Shown here: in pieces, positions 53,672 to 63,943 of the stretch | Position numbering within the stretch: the first letter of the stretch is position 1 | Layout of the letters: every line of letters begins with the position of its first letter | Assembly: GCA_002633025.1 (NCBI GenBank) | Contig: NMRB01000553.1 | Location: forward strand, 205,243-269,242 | Length of the DNA: 64,000 nucleotides | Source: Notospermus geniculatus | Lineage: Eukaryota > Nemertea > Pilidiophora > Heteronemertea > Lineidae | Direction: 5' to 3' | Program-made: the position numbers and the translations under genes | The notes under the pieces: generated by a model | Databases searched by the model: none | What the model was told of the DNA's origin: nothing | The model's input: the letters and a program-made list of their open reading frames with translations, nothing else

Positions 53672-54589
53672 ACATGGTGGCTAGGCCGTAGAAGGCCTAG
53701 CGAATTTGATGTGTGCCCAAAATGTAACTGGACAAAAGTCCGCCCAAATTAGGGTTAATTGCTCAAACTTATTAAACCTTGTTCCACATCATACAAGATT
53801 CCTGTTCTTCTTGCCCTGGAATGGACCACATGTTGATTTCTAAACCACGTTGGAGCCAATGACGCTGTCAGTCAATTTTAAAAAGAGAGCGCCTGATTGG
53901 TTGCCAGTGCTGAATTATCACCACGTTTCCCGTCTCCCTTGGAACTGGAAGATTTCCCCTTAAAAAATGATTTTGATTACTGTGGAAGCTTTACGTGTGA
54001 CTAATATCAGGTTCCAAAAATTATCAGAACACCAACAAAAGTATTCCCTAATCTAAGATACGTGTAACACGAGAAGATAGTCTCCCCCTTTGGGTCCAAA
54101 ATTAGCTAGTCTTTGACGAATTACGTGGAATAATGAACTGAAAAAACATTGCATGCGAGAATAAAAGTGGTCCTTGTGGTGGGGAAAAACAAGAAATGAC
54201 GTGCGTGATTGGTTTTCCCACAAAGATTCTCGTCTTTCGCTGTTGTGAGTTTTCGTCGTCTGATATCATACTGTTGTTAATTGAATAAAGAAGCCGCATA
54301 TGTTTATATGATATCTTTGGATGGTGATTGAAAAAAGGAATGCGCTACCGCAAAAAGTGCAGCGTTGTTCATCCGAAGTTTGTATACATGGTATTTATAG
54401 TACACAGTACACTCAATGTTGGTATATAATTCAAATGATTTGTGCTGTTAAATGAAATTTTCAAGCACTAGAAAGAAACGTAATGTACGATAATCTAAAA
54501 TGAATGATAAAGAACGTTGTGAATTGTGTCTGAAAAGCAGTTCTTAAAACAATATAAGCAGTTCCTTATGTCTACAAAGCTGCAGTTCT
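53672..54589. other. Unannotated stretch
   Basis: No gene or repeat was recognised with confidence. Confidence 0.3.
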
Positions 54590-55265
54590 TTTTGTCTAAA
54601 CAGCAGTTTCTTATTTCTAAAAAGAAGCTCTTTGTGTCTAAAAAATGCACCATTTGTCTAAAAAAGAAGCTCTTTATGTCGAAAAAGAACCTCTTTATCC
54701 CTGAAAAGCTCTTTACAGGTGTCATAGAATGTAATGCCCCCGATATCAGATGCCCACTTCTTTTGTTCAGGGGACATCTGGTAACAGAAGTTCTGTTTGT
54801 CAGTGCCCGGCTGACCCTTAATCCGTCAGAATCTATTGTTGTGGGGCATCTCATATCGGGGGGCATGACATTCTACGACACCGGTATACATGTGTATTTA
54901 GAAAGAAGCTCCTTATATTTAAAAAAGCTCCTTGTGTCCAGAAGCTCCTTATATCTAAAAAGAAGCTCCTTATGTCTAAAAAGAAGCTCTTTGTGTATTA
55001 AAAGAAGCTCCTTGTGTCTAAAAAGAGGATCCGTATGTCCGTTCTAAAAAGAAGCTCCTGATGACTTAAAAGCTCTTTATCTGTAAAAAAAAGCTCCCTA
55101 TGTATAAAAACAAGCTCCTTATGTATAAAAACCTCTTTACCTCTAAAAACAGGATCCTTATGTCTAAAAAAATGTCTTTATGTCTAAAAAGAAGCGCTTT
55201 ATGTATAAATAGCAATTCTTTCAGTCTGTAAACCAGCTGTTGTAAAAAGGTGGCTCCTTATGTCT
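54590..55265 (+). repeat. Degenerate array of about 21-bp units
   Basis: Units of the form TCTAAAAAGAAGCTCCTTATG vary in length from about 16 to 27. The period is compatible with seven codons and one frame stays open for 173 codons, but indels change the phase. It is split at 54718-54892 by a MITE. Confidence 0.85.
54718..54892. mobile_element. MITE inside the 21-bp array
   Basis: The ends GGTGTCATAGAATGTAATGC and GCATGACATTCTACGACACC are inverted, then CCCCCGATATCAGATGCCC pairs with its partner. The array continues on both sides. Confidence 0.8.
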
Positions 55266-56168
55266 GAAAGTGCAGTCCAGACGTGTTGAAAATGTTGTTA
55301 ATAGCAAAAATCGGTCTGTGTCTGTCTTGACGATTTCATCCAAGAGACGTGTGCATACAGATTAGAATACAATTAAACTTGAAAGACGGAAGACCTGTGA
55401 TTGGTGTACGGAATCATCTGCTTTACCCTGTTGGTAGGAGACTCAGGTCGTGTCTACTCTGGATTAGGCTCCTTTGATTACTAAAGATACCAGGTGGACG
55501 GAGTTGATTCTGAACTGAATAGCTATATGGGGGGGGGGAGGGCAGATNGAACCCAGATCCTCCGAGATGAGAGGCGCCGAAGTTTCCCCTGCACCACTCT
55601 TACAGCCCAACGATACAACTCTCCCATCTGCTAATGCCAAGACGATATGAACATTAACTTATTGGTGGCATGGGTATACCCTCTGACGGAGATAATCATA
55701 TGTTGAGAATTCAACTCGATATCCCTGTCCCTGTTTGCAGGCATGAAATTCAAGAACATCACCCCTTAAGAGACATTTCACCCAACATGACAAAAAAACG
55801 TGCACCATCACTACACTGCATCCACACCACGTTTCGGTCTACTTCTGGCCAAGAGATCTGTCATTCTGGGTATAAATTATATTTATTCAAACAGCTCTCC
55901 AAGGATTGGTGGATGCCTCAAGTTTCTCGTTTGATTATCGAATTCAGCTCTGTTTTCGTACTTATTCAGATGATATTCCTGTCAAGGGAGGCAATATGAG
56001 GAGAACACAACCTCATGTTTTCTGGAGCTAACTACGGTTTTCAGAGTCTAGCTGGCAGTCTGTGTTGTGGTCGATGAACCTAGGAGTTTTTCTTTGACTT
56101 TCTGCTGGTTCCTGTAATCCCCTGAGTTTGACGTCACTCTCGTGTCGGTCTACATCAGCTACGGTAGC
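55266..56168. other. Unannotated stretch
   Basis: A 109-codon frame at 55670 has no recognised family. There is a poly-G run with one N nearby (55548). Confidence 0.3.
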
Positions 56169-56170
56169 AG

Positions 56171-56362
56171 AACAGCCCTGATAGCCGAGTGGTTATTACG
56201 TCCGCAAGCGGTAGGTCCTGGGTTCGAATCCAGCCCTGGCCATATCAAATGTCATCCTGGCTCTTCACGTCCATCGCATGGGACAGTAAGCCGTGGTACC
56301 TTGTACATGTACCTTGTGCCTTTGCAAGGGCAAGTAAAAGACCCCATCCAAGTGAGGAACAT
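56171..56362 (+). mobile_element. SINE, 3' truncated
   Basis: AACAGCCCTGATAGCCGAGT head, GGTAGGTCCTGGGTTCGAAT B-box region, and middle with an extra TACATGTACCTTG duplication. It stops after AGTGAGGAACAT. Confidence 0.85.
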
Positions 56363-57210
56363 AGGTTTTGTATTTTGTCTTATGTATACACCTAATGTAC
56401 ATGCATGCATGTACATATCCTAGTACATTGTTGTGTGCATCGAAGTTCAGTGAGCTGATGTCTTACTTCTTCCTTCAAACATTTCTATCTTGGTGCTACT
56501 TGCTAATCAAGCTTTCAAGGCCATGCTCTGTCCCACCTTTAAAAACTGCAACAACATACTACACACAACTATTCTTTCTCCTGAATCCAATCGATTTTTT
56601 CACCACAGAACATCATCAACCACAACAAACATCAGAGCAAACTTCCTCGGCCATCGATTCAAATCAGCAAATTCTCCAGTTAATTGACAGCTCGCATTAT
56701 ATGAGACATGCCGTGGACTGCCATTGCTTCGCCTCCAATCTTTCCCTATCGAATTCCCGAGACGCAAACTGATTGTGTGACCAAGAGTTACCTTTGTCGA
56801 ACGAGCTAAACGAAATGAACCAATAACATTTTATTAACATGATTATTGATATCAAAATGTCCATCGATCGACGACCGCTTGGCACATTTGTGTCGCAGAC
56901 CGTGAAATTGTATCAAACAAAATCTCGAAAGACATGAATGCGGTGAAAAATAACGAATATTTCTGATCTCTGGTGGCAGTGGTATCAGTTATTTGTGGCT
57001 GTATCACTCCCAAATTCATTTCATTACATACAAGTTCAACTTGGCCAGGATTGGTGTACATTTATATACAGCGTCATGGAGTGTTTTTAGTCATAGTTGG
57101 GTGAAATGCACTATGATGATCTGTTCTTTGGGAATAAATGAACAAAGAAGTTAATTATTCCGGCGGATGATTGACATCAGCATCCGTATCTCGCATTGAA
57201 CAGCCATCTA
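56363..57210. other. Unannotated stretch
   Basis: No gene. TACATGCATGCATGTACAT palindromic text occurs at about 56398. Frames are short and unrelated to known proteins. Confidence 0.3.
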
Positions 57211-57429
57211 TTAAAGGTACAGTACCCTTGAAAGCCGTGAAAGCCTCCTCATGTGCATTTTGATGTGCTCATGAAAATCTAACTTTGACATCTATTGGAA
57301 GTAATATACACTAAAAAAATAGTATCAACATCTGCACCGGTACATTGTCAGCTGCCAGCGCCACCTGTGGTGAAGTGATCACACCGATATGAGCCTAATT
57401 GCTACTAACTGCCTGTAGGGTCGCTTTAA
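57211..57429 (+). mobile_element. TTAA-flanked MITE (family of 7054)
   Basis: TTAA-AGGTACAGTACCC at the left and CTGTAGGGTCGCT-TTAA at the right; GCATTTTGATGTGCTCATGA and GCGCCACCTGTGGTGAAGTG inside. Confidence 0.85.
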
Positions 57430-57540
57430 CCCTCTGTTTCCTATTTAGATAGGAATTATTTTGACTTTAGCATCAGCTGATAGATCGACCTTCTGCGTTC
57501 AGCAATGCCCGCTGACAACCTTCAAATGGTAAAAGACGAG

Positions 57541-57804
57541 GAGCCCTGATAGCCTAGTTCAGGCCCGCTCAGCCAGCGGCAGGTCCCGGGTTCGAACCCA
57601 TATGGCATAAATCATCTCTGGCTCTTCAGTCCATCGCATGGGACAGTAAGCCGTGGTGCCTTGTACTTTGTGCTTTTGTAAGGGCAAGTAAAAGACCCCA
57701 TCCAAGTGAGGAACATGAGTAGCTTGAGATGGCCTCTTCCGTGCTTACCAGGGCCAGTAATGCTGTCGCTTCGACCTGACGGAAAAATCTGATACAATAC
57801 AATG
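57541..57804 (+). mobile_element. SINE, near full length
   Basis: GAGCCCTGATAGCCTAGTTC head with a short deletion, CGGCAGGTCCCGGGTTCGAA B box, complete middle and 3' module, and a tail of ATACAATACAATGG. Confidence 0.9.
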
Positions 57805-57825
57805 GTAAATGACATTTAAAAATAA

Positions 57826-57945
57826 GAGGTGTCCTGATTATCGAGGTAGAGATGAAAAAGCCCAATCTAATTCTGAACAGGTGTCCATAATAGGGAGGTG
57901 TGCTTCTACAGAGGTGTCCGCTAAGGGAGGTTGCACTGTACCATA
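57826..57945. mobile_element. Degenerate AGGTGTCC / GGGAGGTTGCACTG element
   Basis: AAGAGGTGTCCTGATTATCG, AGGTGTCCATAATAGGGAGG and GCTAAGGGAGGTTGCACTGT resemble the worn pogo-like fragments at 28705 and 14272. Confidence 0.4.
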
Positions 57946-57949
57946 AATG

Positions 57950-58565
57950 AGAATTTCTTTCATTACTGAACTCAGACTCTGAAGATGCGGAAGTCCCCCA
58001 TTCAGCACATCAAGTCTTACTTTTTTCTGCTGCAACTTCTGTGAATGTCTTGTTCCTCCTTCACGTTTGTTCTGTAAACACCGAGATTAAAACTCGGGAA
58101 ACTTATCCAAGTGTACTCGAAAAGTAATTAGGTCCGCTACACTTGAGAAAACGGGATAAACTCAGTATTTTCACTCAATGACTGCGTGCACGCAGAAGCT
58201 CGTCTTTGACATGGAGATACATGTATTGGAGAATTTTTTAACATGTTTTGTTGGTAGTTACTTCAATATGTTCAATCTGCATGCGGAGCACTCTTCATAT
58301 AAAATATGCATTTCTGATATTAACAGGATTTAGTTTCAAGATTAATAGTTGGAAAAATCAATGAATGATGAAGTAGAGGAGTTTAGAGTGGGGCTGAATT
58401 CGCCGCTTTTCTGAACGTTATTTTTACTTTTCTTGACCCCGAAGTACTCAACGTGCCGGTCGGCTTTGGTTTGGTAGCAAAGGACTTGCAGATCTAGAAA
58501 TCAACTGGCTCCCTTTCCTTTCCTGTCCTGTACTCATAGCAATGAATGACAGCAGTAAAGTTAGG
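57950..58565. other. Unannotated stretch
   Basis: No gene or clear repeat. Confidence 0.3.
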
Positions 58566-59690
58566 CGTCCTGACTGCCTAGTGGTTATCACTCCGCTTAT
58601 ACCTGAGTCACAAATGCAATAGCCGCCGGAGATATCTGTTGACATCGGCGGTTTTTTGCGACGTTGCGGTCTGGGACGGATTTTCCCACATATCTTTCAC
58701 ATATCCTTGAATAAGATGGTTTTCGACGGGCGCCCCCCGTGGGACACTGGCCAGTAATCGGCCGATGTCTGTCGGATTTTGTTCCGACGACTTGAAAAAT
58801 GGTTGGCAGATACCGTCCAGTCCCCACCTATGTCCCAGCGGGTAGCGGTCCGCTGTCCGTCCGGCAATCGGGTGATTTTGTAGATCGGCCGGACATCCGA
58901 GGGGACTCGGTCGCGCACCTGTGTGTGGCTGGCGGGATACCTGTTGGACTTCGACCAGTGTCCGGAGGATATCAGGGCTCTGGGTCACGGCCAAAAATCG
59001 TCTCCGATCTACTCGGTGCCTGGCGGGGGGCTGACGGGTGGCTGGTGGGAGCCCGACGGGCGTGTCAAGGATTATGAAGGATCCCCTAGCGAGCTGGGTT
59101 TCAGCCGGTACTCGCCGCAAGAATATATTTCTTCCGATCACCCTAGCGGCGCGCTACCGAGCTCAGGACACCGGTAGATGCCCTCGGGCGATCGGCCGGC
59201 AACCCGTCATTTTCCCTATTTTTCAGCCCGTTCGGGCGTCGCAAACACATCCTTTGCAGAATCGGTGGAAATGTGACTGGGGTATTAGCAAGCGGCAGGT
59301 TCCGGGTTTGAATCCAACTTCTGACCTGGGCCATATGGGATTAATCATCCCTGGCTCTTCTTGTCCGTCGCATGGGACAGTAAGCCATGGTGCCTTGTAC
59401 CTTTTTGTGCCTTTGCAACGGCAAGTAAAAGACCGATCCCGGTGAGGAACATGAGTAGCTTGAGATGGCCGTGATGTCTTGTACCTTGTGCCTTTGCAAG
59501 ACAAGTAAAAAACGCGATCCCGTTGGGAACATGAGTAGCTTGAGATGGCCGTGGTGCCTTGTACCTTGTGCTTTAGGACAAGTAAAAGACCCCATCCAAG
59601 TGAGGAACATGAGTAGCTTGAGATGGCCTCTTCCGTACTTACCAGGGCCAATAATGCTATGGCTTTGGCCGTGATGGAAAGTATAATTCA
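58566..59690 (+). mobile_element. SINE split by a 685-bp insertion and internally triplicated
   Basis: The head GCGTCCTGACTGCCTAGTGG runs to CTCCGCTTA at 58599. After the insertion it resumes at 59285 with TTAGCAAGCGGCAGGTTCC. The middle part (CCTTGTACC...CTTGAGATGGCC) then occurs three times, ending at about 59470, 59550 and 59628, before the normal 3' module and tail. Confidence 0.85.
58600..59284. mobile_element. Harbinger-like GC-rich element, TTA duplication
   Basis: The ends TACCTGAGTCACA and TGTGACTGGGGTA are inverted (two mismatches), flanked by TTA at 58597-58599 and 59285-59287. Removing it leaves CCGCTTA-GCAAGCGGCAGG, the normal SINE text. The 685-bp interior is much more GC-rich than its surroundings. 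It contains a 177-codon minus-strand frame with no recognised domain, and DNA-level repeats of TCGGCCG(A/G). Confidence 0.8.
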
Positions 59691-59699
59691 GTACAATAC

Positions 59700-60137
59700 C
59701 AGAGTGAAGTTACGGATCCCCAAATCCGGTCGAGCCATTTAAATACGGCTCTTTGATTGGGCCCTTGTTGCAGTTTTGAAAAAAAACCACCAGCCTCATG
59801 CACTTCACTTGAAACAACATTACATTCCTCAGCTCTGGCTAATATCTAAGTTGACTTTTATGAGCTGAGTATGAAACGAGAAGTGTTGAAATTGAGTGCA
59901 GCAAATTAGGAAAGATACTTCATAGAACACCAATATTTGTCAGGTTTGCACTCATAACACTACATTTTAATATCACGACCAATAATACTCGAGTATTTTA
60001 TGTTGGTAATAAGCATCGTCAAGGAGGTAGTTATGTTGGTTTAGTACCAAGTGAGTTGTATTGCATTGGTAATCGAGGAAGGTGTTGCCGTATAGCGTAA
60101 GGGAGAATGGTAGAATGGATACAGATAGAGTCCAAAA
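59700..60137. other. Unannotated stretch
   Basis: No gene or clear repeat. Confidence 0.3.
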
Positions 60138-60200
60138 GTTAGGATTAGGGTTAGGATTAGGGTTGGGGTCAGGGTTAGGGTTGCGGTTAGGGTAAGGGTT
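60138..60200 (+). repeat. Degenerate telomere-like TTAGGG tract
   Basis: TTAGGATTAGGGTTAGGATT then GGGTTGGGGTCAGGGTTAGG and further variants, about ten units. An interstitial telomere-type repeat or similar simple sequence. Confidence 0.7.
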
Positions 60201-60295
60201 ACCATAGCGTAAGTTATCATCTGGAGTGTAGACTAGTGCCAGATCGTGCTCGTTTGTGGTAATGGGAATGTACGCTTCGAGATTTTATAGGAAAA

Positions 60296-60553
60296 GGAGT
60301 AAGAAATAAAAGTGGAAAATAAGAAGTGCGAAATTTTGGAATTTTGTGCGAATTTTTCAATTTCTCAAATTGGGAGAACATGTTTTTCTCATTTTGAGAA
60401 ATTTTCTTAAAATGACGTGACGTTTTGACTGATTTTTCGGGCGATATTTCTCAAAACGTTAACGAGATTTCTCTCAATTTGGGAAATTGTAAAATTCGCG
60501 CAAAAGTGCAAAATTTCCCACTTCTTATTTTACACTTTTATTTCTTACTCCCT
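60296..60553. mobile_element. GGGAGTAAGAAATAAAAGTG foldback, copy 2
   Basis: It is a close match to 14920-15181, including TTTCTCAAATTGGGA arms and CGCGCAAAAGTGCAAAATTT. Confidence 0.8.
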
Positions 60554-60572
60554 TAAATGTACGCTGTTTTTG

Positions 60573-60845
60573 AGGCTTAGCCGAGTGGTTATCACTCTGC
60601 TTATCAAGCGGCAGGTCCCGGGTTCGAATCCCAGGCCATGGGATTAATCATCCCTGGCTGTTCAGTCCATCACATGGGACAGTAAGCCGTGGTGCCTTGT
60701 ACCTTGTGCCTTTGCAAGGGCAAGTAAAAGACCCCATCCACGTGAGGAACATGAGTAGCTTGAGGTGGCCTCTTCCGTAGTTACCAGGGCCAATAATGCT
60801 ATGGCTTCAGCCCTGATGGAAACATATATGTAATAAAATACAATA
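60573..60845 (+). mobile_element. SINE, full length, best preserved copy
   Basis: GAGGCTTAGCCGAGTGGTTA A box, AAGCGGCAGGTCCCGGGTTC then GAATCCCAGGCC B box, full middle and 3' module, and tail AATAAAATACAATACAA. It makes a good reference for the family. Confidence 0.92.
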
Positions 60846-60872
60846 CAAAACCATTGGAAGGCTGTGTGCAGG

Positions 60873-60985
60873 AAGTGAGGAACATATTAAGTAGCTTGTG
60901 ATGGCCTCTTCCATACTGACCAGGGCAAATAATGCTATGGCTTCGGCCCTGATGGAAAAATCAAATACAAAATAAAAGTGATGAT
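60873..60985 (+). mobile_element. SINE 3' fragment directly downstream
   Basis: AGTGAGGAACATATTAAGTAG to CGGCCCTGATGGAAAAATC and a tail of AAATACAAAATAAAA, about 30 bases after the previous copy. Confidence 0.8.
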
Positions 60986-61399
60986 GCTGTTTGCTATCAT
61001 GGGAGAGCTGTTCTATCAACATTCACGTCCAAACCTAATCCAGCCTATGACACAATGTCCAAATCTTCACCGGATGATGGTCTCTCTCGGTAATCAATCT
61101 CATCGGAATGAAGAGACTCTTATCCCTACAAATAACTGATCGAGGACCTGATGGTCGTTTCCCCGGACATGACGAGCATGTGATGGGTCACTTCTCTTGA
61201 TTACTGGCTTTCTACCCATTCTGATGTGGGAACGGGCCAGACTTGACATACTTGATAGTGATGCAAGCTAAATCCTTTTTGGGATAAGTTTGAAAGAACT
61301 TTGGCCATCACGTGTTGCTTGTGAGGTGGCTCTTGTTGCAAGCTACCAGCACGAGCTTCAGGAAGATGATTTCTTGAAGGCGACAAGGAGAGCTGCAAA

Positions 61400-61655
61400 C
61401 AAATTAATGGTTATTATCACGCTTTCTTAGCAAGCAGCAGATGTGGGGTCGAATCCTTATGGGCCTTGTGGGATGTCATCCCCGACTCTTCACGTCCGTC
61501 GTGTGGGACAATAAGCCGTGGTGCCTTGTGCTTTACGAGGGCAAAGAAAAGATCCCATCCAAGTAAGGAACACGAGTAGTTTAATGAGATGGCCTCTTCC
61601 ATACTTAGCAGGGCCAATAATGCTATGGCTTCCGCCCTGATGGAAACATCCAATC
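61400..61655 (+). mobile_element. SINE, diverged full length
   Basis: ATGGTTATTATCACGCTTTC head, GGGGTCGAATCCTTATGG B-box region, complete 3' module with an extra TAAT. A second partial middle (AAGCCGTGGTTCCTTGTACC) follows at 61679-61710. Confidence 0.85.
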
Positions 61656-61800
61656 CAGTCCATGGCATGGGAAACGGGAAAGCCGTGGTTCCTTGTACCT
61701 TGTGCCTTTGCTGACCCTAAGGAACGTGAAGTCAGCATTGCACAGTGGACACATCTGTACCTATCACTGTGGGTTCGAAAGTCACGTGGCTCACAATTAC

Positions 61801-61862
61801 AAAAAATAGCGTTATCGTTAGCGTTAGCGTTAACGGGATGATCTCTTAACCTCTCGATTATC
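61801..61862. mobile_element. Half of the 3300-type MITE
   Basis: AAAAATAGCGTTATCGTTAG then GCGTTAACGGGATGATCTCT match one arm of 3300-3424. Confidence 0.55.
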
Positions 61863-61871
61863 AATTTATTA

Positions 61872-62028
61872 GGGAGTTTAAGAAATCAAACGATAAACGT
61901 TAACTTTGCGACAACGTTATTTTTGTACCGAAAATGCAATATATAATCTCATTATTCTGGTTAATTCGCAGTATGAAAAATAACGTTGTCGTAAAGTTAA
62001 CGTTTATCGTTTGATTTCTCAAACTCCC
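61872..62028. mobile_element. GGGAGGTTAAG-family MITE, copy 3
   Basis: GGGAGTTTAAGAAATCAAAC arms of about 55 bp, flanked by TA at 61870-61871 and 62029-62030. TTTGTACCGAAAATGCAATA lies inside. It is the cleanest copy. Confidence 0.88.
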
Positions 62029-62029
62029 T

Positions 62030-62703
62030 ATTGACACATAGGGTGGAATTACCTTTCGTAAATGACTGTAACAGATTGGCCTCTTAGTTATATGTATTGC
62101 TTGTATACTGCCTCCATCATTCCTAACGTCAAAAGTAATGTCACACTCAGCCCCGACATGAGATAACGATATTGCCATCATGTATTTTCTTATTAAAATA
62201 TTCGCCTGCCATACCGATCGCGTTGATTCCACCACTGTGCTTTGACATGCTGTTATTGGCCGAGATTGGAGACATGACTTGTGATGATTTTGCCATGGGA
62301 AAAAACGAGGGATGTCGCGTGGTGTTTTTGATCATCGTGTGTCTGGGATTAGGAAAGGGTTTAGGACCTTTTATCAGTAATGTAGGCCGTGAGCTAGTTG
62401 TACTGGTGACAACTTATGACGATATTTCTAACAGGGATCCAGGGTATTTTTTTGACGTTATTGACAGTGTCCTTGTCAGTAATGTATAATGTATATAAAT
62501 GTCTTATGTGTACAGTGCCTGCTGCAGAGAAATTGTGACATGTGCTGGACCTGGTCCATCAGAAGAGTGTCGTTAAGACCGCCCACTCTCATAATGTGGG
62601 CGGTCTTCATTGGTTTTGCTGATCTTCTCTGAATCTCTCGCCGTCAACAATTGGGTTCAGATCGATAACTCAATAATTAAGCTTATGTATCACCAAGTAA
62701 CTT
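62030..62703. other. Unannotated stretch with frames on both strands
   Basis: A plus-strand frame 62172-62489 (105 codons, partly hydrophobic) overlaps a minus-strand frame 62147-62335. Neither is recognised. GACCGCCCACTCTCATAATG and TGTGGGCGGTC form a short perfect hairpin at 62577-62604. Confidence 0.35.
62577..62604. terminator. Short GC hairpin
   Basis: GACCGCCCAC and GTGGGCGGTC pair perfectly around eight bases and are followed by TTCATTGGTTTTG. In a eukaryote this is not expected to be a bacterial-type terminator; it is listed as a structure only. Confidence 0.25.
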
Positions 62704-62972
62704 TCATTTTCAGCTTGTTTTGAAGTCCATTGCAGAATGTCATTTTCAGCTTGTTTTAAAGTCCATGCGGAATGTCATTTTCAGCTTGGGCTTGACGTCC
62801 ATTGCAGAATGCCATTTTCAGCTGGGTTTGAAGTCCATTGCAGAATGTCATTTTCAGCTTGGGCTTGACGTCCATTGCAGAATGTCATTTTCAGCACGGG
62901 GTTGAAGTCCAGTGAAGAATGTCATTTTCAGCTTCGGTTTGGAGTCGATTGCAGAATATTATTTTCAGCTAT
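62704..62972 (+). repeat. 36-bp tandem array, about 7.5 copies
   Basis: Unit: TCATTTTCAGCTTGGGTTTG then AAGTCCATTGCAGAATG. The period of 12 codons gives a KSIAECHFQLGL-like peptide repeat over part of the array, but one unit has 35 and two have 37 bases, so the frame is not kept. Confidence 0.9.
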
Positions 62973-62974
62973 TT

Positions 62975-63551
62975 TGTTTAACCATAAGTACATTTATATC
63001 ATATCATGAGATATATTTATGGTATTACTAAAGATTTACGTTGTGCGAACAAACTTGCAAAAAATTGCACAATTTTCTTAAACAACCGGTGTCTACCAAC
63101 CCATTTATAAAAACAAAAATTGCCGGGGCTCACTACCAATAACAAAGTGAGTCTAGTCTGAATGCGACCGTTTGTGGCCGATTCAATCCACAAGCTCGCC
63201 TTATCGTGTTAACCTCATCAGTAGAAGTTACATGCTCAAGGCTGCTATATTCCAATTAGTTGTAAGGTTGCTTTTTTATTCAATCGTATAACCGCTGCCG
63301 CAGGTTTTATCCAACACAATAATTTCCCTCACACGGATGTTGAGTAAGCCGCTTATTGTCCGGAAGAGACGCCGGCTCAGGGAGAGTCGTGACAATTGGA
63401 AATCCATTCCTGTTATTGGTTTTGAACTTCGTAGACTACTTTACGCATTATGATTAGAGATTCATTGCCTGGCTTTGGTCGTCAAGGTGGTGTAGCTGAT
63501 GAAACGGCATCTGTCGCATCTGTGGTTATAGGGTTCAATTCCTAGTGTACT
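62975..63551. other. Unannotated stretch
   Basis: No gene. AAGGTGGTGTAGCTGATGAA and ATAGGGTTCAATTCCTAGTG at about 63484-63546 look like the A- and B-box regions of a decayed tRNA-type SINE head. Confidence 0.35.
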
Positions 63552-63880
63552 CATCTGATTCTCACCAGTCTATCTGGCCTGACGCCCATCTACCGGGTTT
63601 GAATCCATCATATTTCCCGCTTCTGAGGAGCTCAAAGTCTCAGCCAATCATCGGTGTGCGAAAGCTAATCGATGTGCCAATCAAAATCCGTGTTACAAAT
63701 GTGTGCGGGAAGAGAAGAGAAAGTGCAGAACGGCGATTTGTTTCACGAGTTCTGATTGGCTTGGAGCGGGGTCAAGTAGGGGTCAGATTCATTTATAATG
63801 TATGAGTTAACGCAAAAGATGACATGATTGGGACAAGGCTAAAGACGCAGTCGGTGGCCGTGTTTGGACAAGATGGGTGA
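63552..63880 (-). mobile_element. CCAATCA-rich element, copy 3 (reversed)
   Basis: ATCTGATTCTCACCAGTC to GTTTGGACAAGATGG, the reverse order of 43668-44000. AGCCAATCATCGGTGTGCG is well kept. Confidence 0.75.
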
Positions 63881-63943
63881 ACTAAACTGTACAATTGGAA
63901 AGCCATTTAACATAACTGTTTGAGGTATATCACCATGAAGATA

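Noticed and set aside
58608-59141. Transposase or other gene in the GC-rich insertion
   Set aside because: The 177-codon frame is rich in R, P and T with no DDE, MADF or zinc-finger motif. High GC lowers stop frequency, so an open frame is expected by chance.
62577-62604. Rho-independent terminator
   Set aside because: The hairpin is good but there is no bacterial gene context and no clear T run; it is kept only as a low-confidence structural note.
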